Source of the DNA: Cupriavidus sp. D384
Lineage (GTDB): Bacteria > Pseudomonadota > Gammaproteobacteria > Burkholderiales > Burkholderiaceae
Length of the DNA: 64,000 nt
NCBI RefSeq assembly: GCF_001652915.1
Contig: NZ_BBQI01000094.1
Coordinates: 27,144 to 91,143, forward strand
Direction of reading: 5' to 3'
Shown: piece by piece, positions 43,356 through 51,133 of the stretch
Layout: each line of letters starts with the position of its first letter
Numbering within the stretch: the stretch's first letter is position 1
The notes under the pieces: model-generated
Told to the model about the DNA's origin: nothing
Seen by the model: the letters and a program-made list of their open reading frames with translations, nothing else
The model's database searches: none
Program-made: the position numbers and the translations under genes

Positions 43356-44741
43356 TTAGAAAGTAGCCAGTTTCGACTGGACGCCGGCAATTTCCAGGTC
43401 CGCCGTGCCGTCCGCCAGATGCGCCTCGACAATGCTGCCGGCGCGCAAGTCACTGGGCGACCGCAGGGCCCGTCCGCGATTGTCGAGCAGCACGGCGTAA
43501 CCGCGTTCCAGCGTGCGCTGCGGGGCCAGCAGTTCCAGTGCCCCCGCCGCGCGGGCCAGCCGTTGTGTTTCACGTTCGTGACGTCGGTCGAGCGCGGCAT
43601 CCATGCGCGCCGCCATGCGGGCCAGCGTCGCCTGCGCCGCGCCGGTATCGGGCTGGCAGGCACGCCAGCGCATGGTCAGCACGTCATGCCGATGACGCTG
43701 GGCGGACACGGTATCCCGCAGTGCCGCACGCAAGTGTCGGGCCAGATTGTCGACCTGCGCGCGCCGTTCCTGCAGTTGCGCCTGCGGACTGCGCAACTGC
43801 CGCGCCAGCCACTGCAGATGCTGCCCGCGCCGTTCGAGCTGGCGATCCATGCATTGCGCCAGCGATTCGCGCGCCCGGCGGGCGGCCTGCAGCAGATGCG
43901 CCCGATCGGGACTGACCAGTTCGGCCGCCCCGGTTGGCGTGGGGGCTCGTACATCCGCCACGAAATCGGCAATCGTGAAATCGGTTTCATGGCCCACACC
44001 GGACACCACCGGCACGCGGCTGCGCGCAATGGCCTGGGCCACCACTTCTTCGTTGAACGACCAAAGGTCTTCGATGCTGCCGCCGCCACGGCACAGGATG
44101 AGTACATCGCATTCTTCACGCGCACTGGCCGTATCGAGCATCGACGCGATCTTCTCCGCAGCGCCTGCGCCTTGCACGGGTACCGGGTAAACAACCACGT
44201 TGACGTGTGGCGCACGCCGTTGCAGCGTGGTCAGCACGTCGCGCATCGCCGCAGCCTGCAGCGACGTGATCACGCCAATCGTCCGGGGATGCGACGGGAT
44301 GGGACGCTTGCGTGCGGGATCGAACAGGCCCGCCTGTGCAAGTTTTTCCTTGAGGCGCAGGAACGCTTCGTAGAGATTGCCCAGGCCCGCGCGCCGCATG
44401 GCTTCCACGCCAAGTTGCAGCTCGCCGCGCGCTTCGTACATCGACACCACGGCACGCACTTCCACCGCCTCGCCTTCGCGCGGCGTGAAATCCACGTGCT
44501 GGTTGCGTCCGCGAAACATCACGCAGCGGATCTGCGCGCGTGCATCCTTGAGCGAGAAATACCAGTGGCCGCTGGCCGCGCGTGTGAAATTCGAAATTTC
44601 GCCCCTGACCCAGGCCAGCGGAAAGCTACGCTCCAGGACGCCGGCAATGGCGTGGTTGAGTTCGCTGACCGGAATCACGTCGCGCGTGCGCGAAGGCGGC
44701 TGGGACGGCGCAAAACGCGAAAGGTTCTCGTTCTCTGGCAT
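43356..44741 (-). CDS. xseA: Exodeoxyribonuclease VII large subunit
   Basis: 461 residues. N-terminal OB-fold (FPLAWVRGEISNFTRAASGHWYFSLKD in outline, CVMFRGRN), catalytic region with IGVITSLQAAAMRDVLTTLQRR, CDVLILCRGGGSIEDLWSFNEE, PVVSGVGHETDFTIADFVAD and ADVRAPTPTGAAELVSPD. Long coiled coils fill 285-400 before a C-terminal RGYAVLLD segment. With XseB it degrades single-stranded DNA from both ends. The small subunit is not in this window. The 5' end faces the 1-kb repeat locus. Confidence 0.96.
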   Translation of the reverse strand: MPENENLSRFAPSQPPSRTRDVIPVSELNHAIAGVLERSFPLAWVRGEISNFTRAASGHWYFSLKDARAQIRCVMFRGRNQHVDFTPREGEAVEVRAVVSMYEARGELQLGVEAMRRAGLGNLYEAFLRLKEKLAQAGLFDPARKRPIPSHPRTIGVITSLQAAAMRDVLTTLQRRAPHVNVVVYPVPVQGAGAAEKIASMLDTASAREECDVLILCRGGGSIEDLWSFNEEVVAQAIARSRVPVVSGVGHETDFTIADFVADVRAPTPTGAAELVSPDRAHLLQAARRARESLAQCMDRQLERRGQHLQWLARQLRSPQAQLQERRAQVDNLARHLRAALRDTVSAQRHRHDVLTMRWRACQPDTGAAQATLARMAARMDAALDRRHERETQRLARAAGALELLAPQRTLERGYAVLLDNRGRALRSPSDLRAGSIVEAHLADGTADLEIAGVQSKLATF

Positions 44742-44888
44742 GGTGCACGACCGCGCGGGCGGCGTGAGATGGACATGTCCACAGCATAACCGCTATGTCA
44801 AGAGGCATTGCGCAGCGCACTCGCATTCGCCCGCGATCCGCATGAGTCGGTACAAGCTATTGATTCATTTGATTTTTCTGACAGGACC

Positions 44889-45013
44889 AAAAAACAGGCA
44901 ATGTAAGAGAAAACCTTACGCGTCAACGACTTACCAAAACGCCCCGGGGCTTGTTCACAAAGTTATCCACAGAAGCTTTGGATAATGGATTTGTCAAGGG
45001 TCTGGGCTGTGGA
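44889..45013. repeat. Repeat copy 1, diverged
   Basis: AAAAAACAGGCAAT block (44889-44902), a weak IHF-like CGTCAACGACTTA (44921-44933), an extra box-like TTGTTCACA (44951-44959), perfect DnaA box TTATCCACA (44963-44971), inverted TTATCCAAA (44977-44985 on the minus strand) and an inverted TGTGGA (45008-45013). The extra box accounts for the 12-bp longer spacing compared with the other copies. This is the most DnaA-dense copy. Confidence 0.65.
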
Positions 45014-45097
45014 CAACGTATACCTTGCGCACCGATCCCCGCTGTGGCAACGCGCGCGCCCTGCCGAAGTCGACCGCGCCGCACGACAGGCTTGCGC

Positions 45098-45218
45098 ACC
45101 CCGATTGCCCATTTATTAGGCAGATACGTATACGTCCATACGGATCAAGGGGTTAGGCGTCTTCTCCCGGTCTTATCCACAACCCGTCCACAATCCTGTC
45201 CTGCGTCGATGTGGAAAG
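45098..45218. repeat. Repeat copy 2
   Basis: ATTGCCCATTT at 45104, IHF-like GATCAAGGGGTTA (45143-45155, one mismatch to WATCAANNNNTTR), core 45173-45218 starting with the perfect DnaA box TTATCCACA, a second TCCACA at 45187 and TGTGGAAAG at 45210-45218. Confidence 0.75.
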
Positions 45219-45258
45219 TCCACGACCTGGTTTGGCCGCCAAATGGCTCCTGCGGCGC

Positions 45259-45379
45259 CACCCCATTGCCCATTTTTTTAGCAATGCGACACTTTGTCTT
45301 TTGAATCAAGGATTTAGCGAAAGTCTTCGACAACTTTCCACAGCCGATCCACAACACTGTCCCGCCAGAATGTGGAAAG
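45259..45379. repeat. Repeat copy 3
   Basis: ATTGCCCATTTTTTTAG at 45265, perfect IHF consensus AATCAAGGATTTA (45304-45316), core 45334-45379 with CTTTCCACA, TCCACA at 45348 and TGTGGAAAG at 45371-45379. The distances (-69, -30, +37) equal those of copy 2; period 161 bp. Confidence 0.78.
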
Positions 45380-45453
45380 CCCTGCCCGCAACAGCCGAAA
45401 CGGCTCCGCTGACGCCTGGCGCACTGGCCAAACCCTTCGATCCGGCGGGCTTT

Positions 45454-45574
45454 CCCCGTCTTGCACAAAAAACAGGCAATCAAGGGGCAGCCGTTGAAAA
45501 TCAATGACTTATGGCGTTTTTCCGAAGGCTTTCCACAACTGGTCCACAATCCTGTCCCGCCTCAGTGTGGAAAG
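45454..45574. repeat. Repeat copy 4
   Basis: CTTGCACAAAAAACAGGCAAT (from 45460; shares AAAAAACAGGCAAT with copy 1), perfect IHF consensus AATCAATGACTTA (45499-45511), core 45529-45574 with CTTTCCACA, TCCACA at 45543 and TGTGGAAAG at 45566-45574. Core identity with copy 2 is 38 of 46. The remaining 188 bp to exbB look like promoter and leader sequence. Confidence 0.78.
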
Positions 45575-45762
45575 CCGCAGACAGCGCCAACGTGCGTGGC
45601 TTGCCGCGCTGGCCGGGGGCGGGTTAGAGTGGCGCCTGCAATTTTTCGAGCATCGCCGGTGCGCACGCGGAACGCAGCGCGCGCATCAAAGGCTGCCGCG
45701 CAGTTGTCATTCAGGCTGTTCCATTTCGGGTCTGTCGCTTTCGTAGAAATTCGGGGGTCCAC

Positions 45763-46383
45763 GTGTTTTCCATCATTCAAGCGGCCGGCTGGCCGATCTG
45801 GCCGCTGCTGCTCGCCTCGGTCATCGCGCTCGCGCTGATCGTCGAACGTTTCGTTTCCCTCAAGCGCAGCAAGATCCTGCCGCCGAAGCTGTACGAGGAG
45901 GCGCTCTCCGCCGCCCAGCAGCGCAAGGCCACGCCTGAGGTCGTCAACAATCTCGAGAAGAATTCGCCGCTCGGCCGCGTGCTGGCCGCCGGCCTGCGCC
46001 ACGTGGTGCTGCAGCCGCAGACGTCGCGCGACTCCGCCAAGGACGTGGTGGAAGAAGCCGGCCGCGCCGTGGCGCACGACCTGGAGCGCTATCTGAACGC
46101 ACTTGGCACGATTGCCTCGGTGGCACCGCTGATGGGCCTGCTGGGCACCGTGATCGGCATGATCGAGATCTTCGGGAACCAGGGCGGCACGGGCGCCAAC
46201 CCCGAGCAGCTGGCGCACGGCATCTCGGTGGCGCTGTACAACACGGCCTTCGGCCTGATCGTGGCGATTCCGGCGCTGATCTTCTGGCGCTACTTCCGCC
46301 GCCTGGTGGACGACTACGTGGCCGAGCTCGAATTCCGCGCCACCGCGTTCCTGGACGCCATCCTGCCGCAGCGCAGGGCCTGA
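45763..46383 (+). CDS. exbB: ExbB/TolQ/MotA-family proton channel protein
   Basis: 206 residues, GTG start with GGGGG upstream. Three helices: an N-terminal one (PIWPLLLASVIALALIVERF in outline), and two after the cytoplasmic loop, including GTIASVAPLMGLLGTVIGMIEIF in outline and the last helix with ALYNTAFGLIVAIPALIFWRYF. The Thr/Gly-rich APLMGLLGTVIGM motif is the ExbB/TolQ signature. With ExbD it uses the proton gradient to drive TonB. No tonB is adjacent. exbD follows after 18 bp. Confidence 0.93.
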   Translation: MFSIIQAAGWPIWPLLLASVIALALIVERFVSLKRSKILPPKLYEEALSAAQQRKATPEVVNNLEKNSPLGRVLAAGLRHVVLQPQTSRDSAKDVVEEAGRAVAHDLERYLNALGTIASVAPLMGLLGTVIGMIEIFGNQGGTGANPEQLAHGISVALYNTAFGLIVAIPALIFWRYFRRLVDDYVAELEFRATAFLDAILPQRRA

Positions 46384-46401
46384 CGCGGCCGGGAGCACGC
46401 C

Positions 46402-46833
46402 ATGCGTTTCCGTTCCCGCCAGCGGCGCGAGGAGCCGGAGATCAACCTGATCCCGCTCATCGACGTGCTGCTCGTGATCCTGATCTTCCTGATGATCACG
46501 ACCACGTACTCGCGCTTTACCGAACTGCAGATCCAGCTGCCCACCGCCGATGCCGATCGCGCGCAGCAACATCCGACCGAAATCGTCGTATCGGTGTCGG
46601 CACGCGGGGTCTATTCCGTCAACAAGCAGGTGCTGGAGCAGAAGGATGTGACCAGCCTGGCCGACCAGCTGCGCAGCGCCGCCGGACCGGCCGGCAGCGG
46701 CCCGCAGCCCGTGGTGATCGTCAATGCCGACGCCCAGGCCACGCACCAGGCTGTGATCAACGTGATGGAAGCGGCCCGCGTGGCCGGCCTGTCGCGCCTG
46801 ACCTTCGCCACGCAAAGCGCGCAGCAGCGCTGA
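46402..46833 (+). CDS. exbD: ExbD/TolR-family protein
   Basis: 143 residues. A basic N-terminus, then one helix with the essential membrane aspartate (INLIPLIDVLLVILIFLM, Asp21), and a periplasmic domain ending in VIVNADAQATHQAVINVMEAAR, the TolR/ExbD fold. Partner of ExbB upstream. The pair precedes lpxK-kdsB-adk, an order common in Burkholderiaceae. Confidence 0.94.
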   Translation: MRFRSRQRREEPEINLIPLIDVLLVILIFLMITTTYSRFTELQIQLPTADADRAQQHPTEIVVSVSARGVYSVNKQVLEQKDVTSLADQLRSAAGPAGSGPQPVVIVNADAQATHQAVINVMEAARVAGLSRLTFATQSAQQR

Positions 46834-46917
46834 CGCCCGCACCGGGCGCGCAGGGCCGGATGGGCGGCAAACTTGCCGCATGCGCTGCGCAATGCCCATA
46901 ATGTCTGCATCGGGCCG

Positions 46918-46946
46918 ATGCCACCTCCGGGTGGCATTGCCCTTTT
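46918..46946 (+). terminator. Hairpin with T-run between exbD and lpxK
   Basis: ATGCCACC-TCCG-GGTGGCAT (46918-46937) followed by TGCCCTTTT. Fits a weak terminator after exbBD. A CATAAT at 46907 could be a -10 for lpxK, in which case the hairpin lies in the lpxK leader. Confidence 0.5.
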
Positions 46947-46961
46947 CCATCCATCCCGCTC

Positions 46962-48083
46962 ATGCCCGCTCCCCGACACGCCCTTGCCGACTTCGTCACC
47001 GCCCAGTGGCAGCGCCGCGGCTGGTTCGCCTGGCTCATGTGGCCGCTGTCGCTGCTGTTCGGCCTGATCGCGCGCATCCGTCGCCACGGCTACCGCCAGG
47101 GCTGGTTCAAGTCGACGCGCCTGCCCATGCCGGTGATCGTGGTCGGCAATGTCACCGTGGGCGGCACCGGCAAGACGCCGGCCGTGATCGCGCTGGCCCA
47201 GGCGCTGTGCGAGGCCGGACTGCGTCCCGGCGTGGTATCGCGCGGCTACGGCGTGACACTGAAGCATCCGCGCCGGGTCAAGCCGACCTCGAAAGCGGCG
47301 GACGTTGGCGACGAGCCGCTGCTGATTGCGCGCGCCACCGACGTGCCGGTTTGGGTGTTCCCCGATCGCGCGCTGTGCGCGCAGACGATGCTGGTGTCGC
47401 ATCCGGGCGTCAATGTGCTGCTGCTGGACGACGGCCTGCAGCATTACCGGCTGCAGCGCGATTTCGAGATCGTCATGTTCGATACCCGCATGGGCGGCAA
47501 CGGCATGCTGCTGCCGGCCGGGCCGCTGCGCGAGCCGCTGAGCCGGCCGCGCGATGCCACGCTGATCAACGATCCGAACTTCAAGGCCACGCCCGACAAG
47601 CCCAATGTCTACGGCATGCGCCTGGAACTCGACGACGCCTGGCAGCTCAACGACCCGGCCATGGCACGCCCGGTGGCGCAGTTCGCCGGCAAGCGCGTGC
47701 TGGCCGCCGCCGGTATCGGCAACCCGGAACGATTCTTTGCCAGCCTGCGCCGCGCCGGCCTGGCGCCCACGGCAACGATGCCGCTGCCGGACCATTACGA
47801 CTTCGCCGACGACCCGTTCGCCGGCAATGACGATGCGCTCAACGCGGACGTGATCCTGATCACCGAGAAGGATGCCGTAAAATGCGAGCGCTTTGACGAC
47901 CCGAGGATCTGGGTCGTCCCCACCACGCCCGTGATCGACGCGGGCCTGATCGACAAAATCCGCCGCGTCGTACTGGCGCGCAACCCGGCCGTCGCCACAC
48001 CCGTCACCACGGGGCAATCCTCCGCCACGGGCGCGGCGACCGGGCTCGACAAGGAACACCAGGATGGACAACCGGCTGCTTGA
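46962..48083 (+). CDS. lpxK: Tetraacyldisaccharide 4'-kinase
   Basis: 373 residues. N-terminal hydrophobic anchor (WLMWPLSLLFGLIARIRR), inverted-type P-loop VGNVTVGGTGKTP, SRGYGVTLKHPRRV, VLLLDDGLQHYRLQRDFEIVMFD in outline (DDGLQH is catalytic), and LPAGPLREPLSR. It phosphorylates the 4' position of lipid A disaccharide at the inner membrane. Its 3' end overlaps the next gene by 20 bp. Confidence 0.96.
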   Translation: MPAPRHALADFVTAQWQRRGWFAWLMWPLSLLFGLIARIRRHGYRQGWFKSTRLPMPVIVVGNVTVGGTGKTPAVIALAQALCEAGLRPGVVSRGYGVTLKHPRRVKPTSKAADVGDEPLLIARATDVPVWVFPDRALCAQTMLVSHPGVNVLLLDDGLQHYRLQRDFEIVMFDTRMGGNGMLLPAGPLREPLSRPRDATLINDPNFKATPDKPNVYGMRLELDDAWQLNDPAMARPVAQFAGKRVLAAAGIGNPERFFASLRRAGLAPTATMPLPDHYDFADDPFAGNDDALNADVILITEKDAVKCERFDDPRIWVVPTTPVIDAGLIDKIRRVVLARNPAVATPVTTGQSSATGAATGLDKEHQDGQPAA

Positions 48084-48264
48084 AATCCTCGTCTGCCCGC
48101 TGTGCAAGGGCAAGCTGGAATACGATCGCGCCGCCCAGGAACTGATCTGCCACACCGACAAGCTGGCGTACCCGATTCGCGACGGCATCCCGGTCATGCT
48201 GGCCGATGAAGCGCGCCAGTCGGTGCCCGGCCGCGTGGTGCCCGTCGAACCGTCCGACAACTGA
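48064..48264 (+). CDS. Trm112-family (YcaR-like) small protein
   Basis: 66 residues. MDNRLLEILVCPLCKGKL carries Cys11 and Cys14; a third cysteine is Cys29 in LICHTDKLAYPIRDGIPVML in outline. The family is a small zinc-ribbon-like domain; eukaryotic and archaeal Trm112 activates methyltransferases, and the bacterial role is unclear. It overlaps the end of lpxK by 20 bp and precedes kdsB, a conserved neighbourhood. Confidence 0.92.
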   Translation: MDNRLLEILVCPLCKGKLEYDRAAQELICHTDKLAYPIRDGIPVMLADEARQSVPGRVVPVEPSDN

Positions 48265-48308
48265 TCGGACGCCCGCGCCGCCAGCATCGGCGCAGTCAGG
48301 CAATCATC

Positions 48309-49118
48309 ATGAGCATTCCCGCATTTACCGTCGTCATTCCGGCGCGCCTGGCCTCGACCCGGCTGCCGAACAAGCCGCTGGCCGATATCGGCGGCCACCC
48401 GATGATCGTGCGCGTGGCCGAACGCGCGCATGCATCGTCCGCGCAGCGCACCGTGGTAGCCACCGACGCGCCGGAAGTGGCAGCTGCCTGCGCCGCGCGC
48501 GGCGTGGAGGCCGTGATCACGCGCGCCGACCACCCTTCGGGCACCGACCGCCTGTCGGAAGTGGCCGCCCAGCTTGGCCTGGCTGACGACGCCATCGTGG
48601 TCAACGTGCAGGGCGACGAGCCGCTGATCGATCCGAACCTGATCGACGAAGTGGCGCTGCACCTGGCCGCGCATCCCGATTGCGCCATCGCCACGGCCGC
48701 TCATCCGCTGGACGACCCCGCCGAGGTCTTCAACCCCAATGTGGTGAAGGTGGTGTGCGACAACGCGGGCCGCGCGCTGTATTTCTCGCGGGCACCGATT
48801 CCCTGGGCGCGCGACGCATGGGCCGCCGTTCCGACGCAGCCGGCAGCTGCCGCACAGGTGCCGATGCCGGCCATGCCCGTGCTGCGCCATATCGGCATCT
48901 ACGCCTATCGCGCCGGTTTCCTGCGGCGATTCCCGACGCTGGCGATTTCGCCGGTCGAACAGGTCGAGGCGCTGGAACAACTGCGCGCCATGTGGCATGG
49001 CGAGCGCATCGGGGTGATGGTGACGGCCGCGGCGCCGGCACCGGGCGTGGATACGCCGGCCGACCTGGAGCGTGTGCGCGCACTCTGGGCGCAGGGCATG
49101 GCACAGGACGGCCCCTGA
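48309..49118 (+). CDS. kdsB: 3-deoxy-manno-octulosonate cytidylyltransferase
   Basis: 269 residues. VVIPARLASTRLPNKPLADIGG in outline (CTP loop), ATDAPEVA, TRADHPSGTDRLSEV, VVNVQGDEPLIDP and RHIGIYAYRAGFLRRF are KdsB signatures. It makes CMP-Kdo for the inner core of LPS. It continues the lpxK-trm112 operon (44-bp gap). Confidence 0.96.
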   Translation: MSIPAFTVVIPARLASTRLPNKPLADIGGHPMIVRVAERAHASSAQRTVVATDAPEVAAACAARGVEAVITRADHPSGTDRLSEVAAQLGLADDAIVVNVQGDEPLIDPNLIDEVALHLAAHPDCAIATAAHPLDDPAEVFNPNVVKVVCDNAGRALYFSRAPIPWARDAWAAVPTQPAAAAQVPMPAMPVLRHIGIYAYRAGFLRRFPTLAISPVEQVEALEQLRAMWHGERIGVMVTAAAPAPGVDTPADLERVRALWAQGMAQDGP

Positions 49119-49516
49119 AAATCACACGGCGGATGCCGTAGACCCCAGTTTCCCGCTGGAGTTCATACTGCTGCAACCTGGACGAAGGCCGAACCGGCAT
49201 TGCCCATGGCATAATGCCTGCCGATACAGAGCCCGCATGCGTGCGCAGCACGACTGCAAAGGCTCGGTGGGGAGATAGAGATCGAGCCGCCCGGATGCGC
49301 GCCGCTGGCCCGTCGCCGCGAACTGCAGGACCTTCGCACGACAGTCAGACGCCGCCGCGCTTCGGGCGCCGCGCATGAGCGGACGCCGGCATATGCCTTG
49401 GCCTTCACGTGCAGACGTCGAGGCATGGCCGGACGTAAGTCCCGCGTCAAGTTGCAGCGGTACCCTCCTTCCATAGATCCCGCCAGACCGAATTCAAATA
49501 CCTTGAGGACCCGTAA
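49119..49516. other. 398-bp gap upstream of adk, promoter region only
   Basis: No gene is supported here; short frames lack ribosome sites and family-like sequence. CATAAT at 49210-49215 is a possible -10 element, leaving a long leader of about 300 bases before adk. I see no strong dyad. Confidence 0.4.
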
Positions 49517-50182
49517 ATGCGTTTGATCCTGTTGGGCGCGCCTGGCGCCGGCAAAGGCACGCAAGCCAAGTTCATCTGCGAGAAGTTCGGCATTCCGCAA
49601 ATCTCCACCGGCGACATGCTGCGCGCCGCGGTGAAGGCCGGTACGCCGCTGGGCATCGAAGCCAAGAAAGTGATGGACGCGGGCGGACTGGTGTCGGATG
49701 ACATCATTATCGGCCTGGTGAAGGACCGCCTTAAGCAGCCGGACTGCGAAAAGGGCTATCTGTTCGACGGTTTCCCGCGCACGATTCCGCAGGCCGAGGC
49801 CATGAAGGAAGCCGGCGTGGCCATCGACTACGTGCTGGAGATCGACGTACCGTTCGACGCCATCATCGAGCGCATGAGCGGTCGCCGCGTCCACGTGGCG
49901 TCGGGTCGTACGTACCACGTGCGCTACAACCCGCCGAAGGTGGAAAACACCGACGACGAAACCGGCGAAGCGCTGATCCAGCGCGACGACGACAAGGAAG
50001 ACACGGTGCGCAAGCGCCTGGACGTGTACTCGCAGCAGACGCGTCCGCTGGTGGACTACTACTCCGACTGGGCCAGCAAGGGCGACACGTCGGCCAAGGT
50101 GGCACCGCCGCAGTATCGCAAGATCTCGGGCGTGGGCGACGTGGACAAGATCACGGCCAGCGTCTTTGAAGCGCTGAAGTAA
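49517..50182 (+). CDS. adk: Adenylate kinase
   Basis: 221 residues. P-loop GAPGAGKGTQ (7-16), ISTGDMLRAAV, GYLFDGFPRTIPQA, the long LID (GRRVHVASGRTYHVRYNPPK in outline) without zinc cysteines, and RDDDKEDTVRKRLDVY. It interconverts ATP + AMP and 2 ADP. GAGGA precedes the ATG. A terminator follows. Confidence 0.97.
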   Translation: MRLILLGAPGAGKGTQAKFICEKFGIPQISTGDMLRAAVKAGTPLGIEAKKVMDAGGLVSDDIIIGLVKDRLKQPDCEKGYLFDGFPRTIPQAEAMKEAGVAIDYVLEIDVPFDAIIERMSGRRVHVASGRTYHVRYNPPKVENTDDETGEALIQRDDDKEDTVRKRLDVYSQQTRPLVDYYSDWASKGDTSAKVAPPQYRKISGVGDVDKITASVFEALK

Positions 50183-50207
50183 TCGGCGCTGCCCAGCAGT
50201 ACACCGG

Positions 50208-50240
50208 AAACGGCCCAGGCTCCCCTGGGCCGTTTTTGTT
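50208..50240 (+). terminator. Rho-independent terminator after adk
   Basis: AAACGGCCCAGG, 4-base loop, CCTGGGCCGTTT then TTGTTT; 12-bp perfect stem. Confidence 0.93.
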
Positions 50241-50274
50241 TCTGGGGCTGACCCGGGCTTACGCGGGGCGATGA

Positions 50275-50290
50275 TTTACGTTAACGTAAA
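50275..50290. promoter_or_regulatory. Perfect 16-bp palindrome TTTACGTTAACGTAAA, candidate operator
   Basis: Located 73 bp before the SDR start and the only strong dyad in the 50241-50362 gap. Composition resembles sites reported for MerR-type regulators of branched-chain amino-acid or acyl-CoA catabolism (LiuR), which fits the enzyme downstream; the match is from memory. Confidence 0.6.
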
Positions 50291-50291
50291 C

Positions 50292-50319
50292 GGCAGATCA
50301 ATCGCGGCAGATCAATCGC
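50292..50319. repeat. Tandem duplication of GGCAGATCAATCGC
   Basis: Two exact adjacent 14-bp copies, followed by GGCAACCAGATC, a partial third. Immediately 3' of the palindrome and upstream of the SDR gene. Confidence 0.8.
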
Positions 50320-50362
50320 GGCAACCAGATCCGCGGCACGCAAAAACAAAGGAGACAGACCG

Positions 50363-51121
50363 ATGGACATCCAGGGCAACGTATTCATCGTCACCGGCGG
50401 CGCGTCGGGGTTGGGCGCGGGCACCGCGCGCATGCTGGCGCAGGCGGGCGGCAAGGTCGTGATCGCCGATCTCAACGAGGCGGCCGGCACCGCGCTGGCC
50501 CAGGAACTGGGCGGCCAGTACGTGAAGTGCGACGTCACGTCCGAGGCCGATGGTCAGGCCGTGGTCGATGCCGCCCGCAAGCTCGGCCGGCTGTCAGGCC
50601 TGGTCAACTGCGCCGGCATTGCCGTGGCGGCCAAGACCGTGGGGAAGAATGGCCCGCATCCGCTCGACGCCTTCGAGAAGACCATCCGTGTGAACCTGAT
50701 CGGCACGTTCAACATGATCCGGCTGGCTGCGGCGGCCATGGTGGAAAACACGCCCGATGCCGAAGGCGAGCGCGGGGTGATCATCAATACGGCGTCGGTG
50801 GCCGCCTTCGACGGCCAGATCGGCCAGGCCGCCTATGCGGCGTCCAAGGGCGGCGTGGTCGGCATGACACTGGCGATCGCCCGCGACCTGGCGCGCGACG
50901 GCGTGCGCTGCATGACCATCGCACCGGGCCTGTTCGAAACGCCGATGCTGCTGGGCATGCCGCCCGAAGTGCAGGACGCGCTGGGCAAGATGGTGCCGTT
51001 CCCGCCGCGCCTGGGCCGCCCGACCGAATTCGCGAAGCTGGCGCAGGCCATTATCGGCAACACGATGATGAACGGCGAAGTGATCCGCCTCGATGGCGCG
51101 ATCCGCATGCAGCCGAAATAA
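50363..51121 (+). CDS. SDR 3-hydroxyacyl-CoA dehydrogenase, HSD10 type
   Basis: 252 residues. TGGASGLG (11-18), Asp36 after the second beta strand (NAD preference), VNCAGIAVA, catalytic Ser145, Tyr158 and Lys162 (NTASVAAFDG, YAASKGG), and TIAPGLFETPML. The inserted loop KTVGKNGPHPLDAFEKTI and the C-terminus NGEVIRLDGAIRMQP are typical of HSD10/type II 3-hydroxyacyl-CoA dehydrogenases, which act in isoleucine and short-chain acyl-CoA breakdown. AAAGGAGACAG ribosome site. Monocistronic, with the palindrome upstream. Confidence 0.9.
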   Translation: MDIQGNVFIVTGGASGLGAGTARMLAQAGGKVVIADLNEAAGTALAQELGGQYVKCDVTSEADGQAVVDAARKLGRLSGLVNCAGIAVAAKTVGKNGPHPLDAFEKTIRVNLIGTFNMIRLAAAAMVENTPDAEGERGVIINTASVAAFDGQIGQAAYAASKGGVVGMTLAIARDLARDGVRCMTIAPGLFETPMLLGMPPEVQDALGKMVPFPPRLGRPTEFAKLAQAIIGNTMMNGEVIRLDGAIRMQPK

Positions 51122-51133
51122 CCTGCCGCTGGC

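Larger units (their letters stand above)
44853..45580. repeat. Non-coding DnaA-box/IHF repeat locus (candidate DnaA-regulatory or origin-like element)
   Basis: The 1021-bp gap between xseA and exbB has no credible gene. It carries 12 TCCACA/TGTGGA motifs between 44778 and 45571 (chance expectation well under one), including two perfect DnaA boxes TTATCCACA (44963-44971, 45173-45181). These sit in four copies of a unit with period 161-210 bp. Copies 2-4 have the same internal spacing: AT-rich block at -69, IHF-consensus sequence at -30, and a 46-bp core with TCCACA at +4 and +14 direct and TGTGGAAAG at +37 inverted. An AT-rich stretch (44858-44880) precedes copy 1. xseA and exbB read away from the locus on both sides. 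What I see is the repeats and motifs; replication control (datA, DARS or oriC-like) is inference. Confidence 0.75.

Noticed and set aside
44853..45580. CRISPR array as explanation for the spaced repeats
   Set aside because: Repeats are imperfect, 160-210 bp apart, with conserved rather than unique sequence between them, and no cas genes are near.
44951..45750. Overlapping frames of 80-130 codons inside the repeat locus
   Set aside because: Several frames in different phases, no ribosome sites, no family resemblance, and the repeats explain the conservation without coding.
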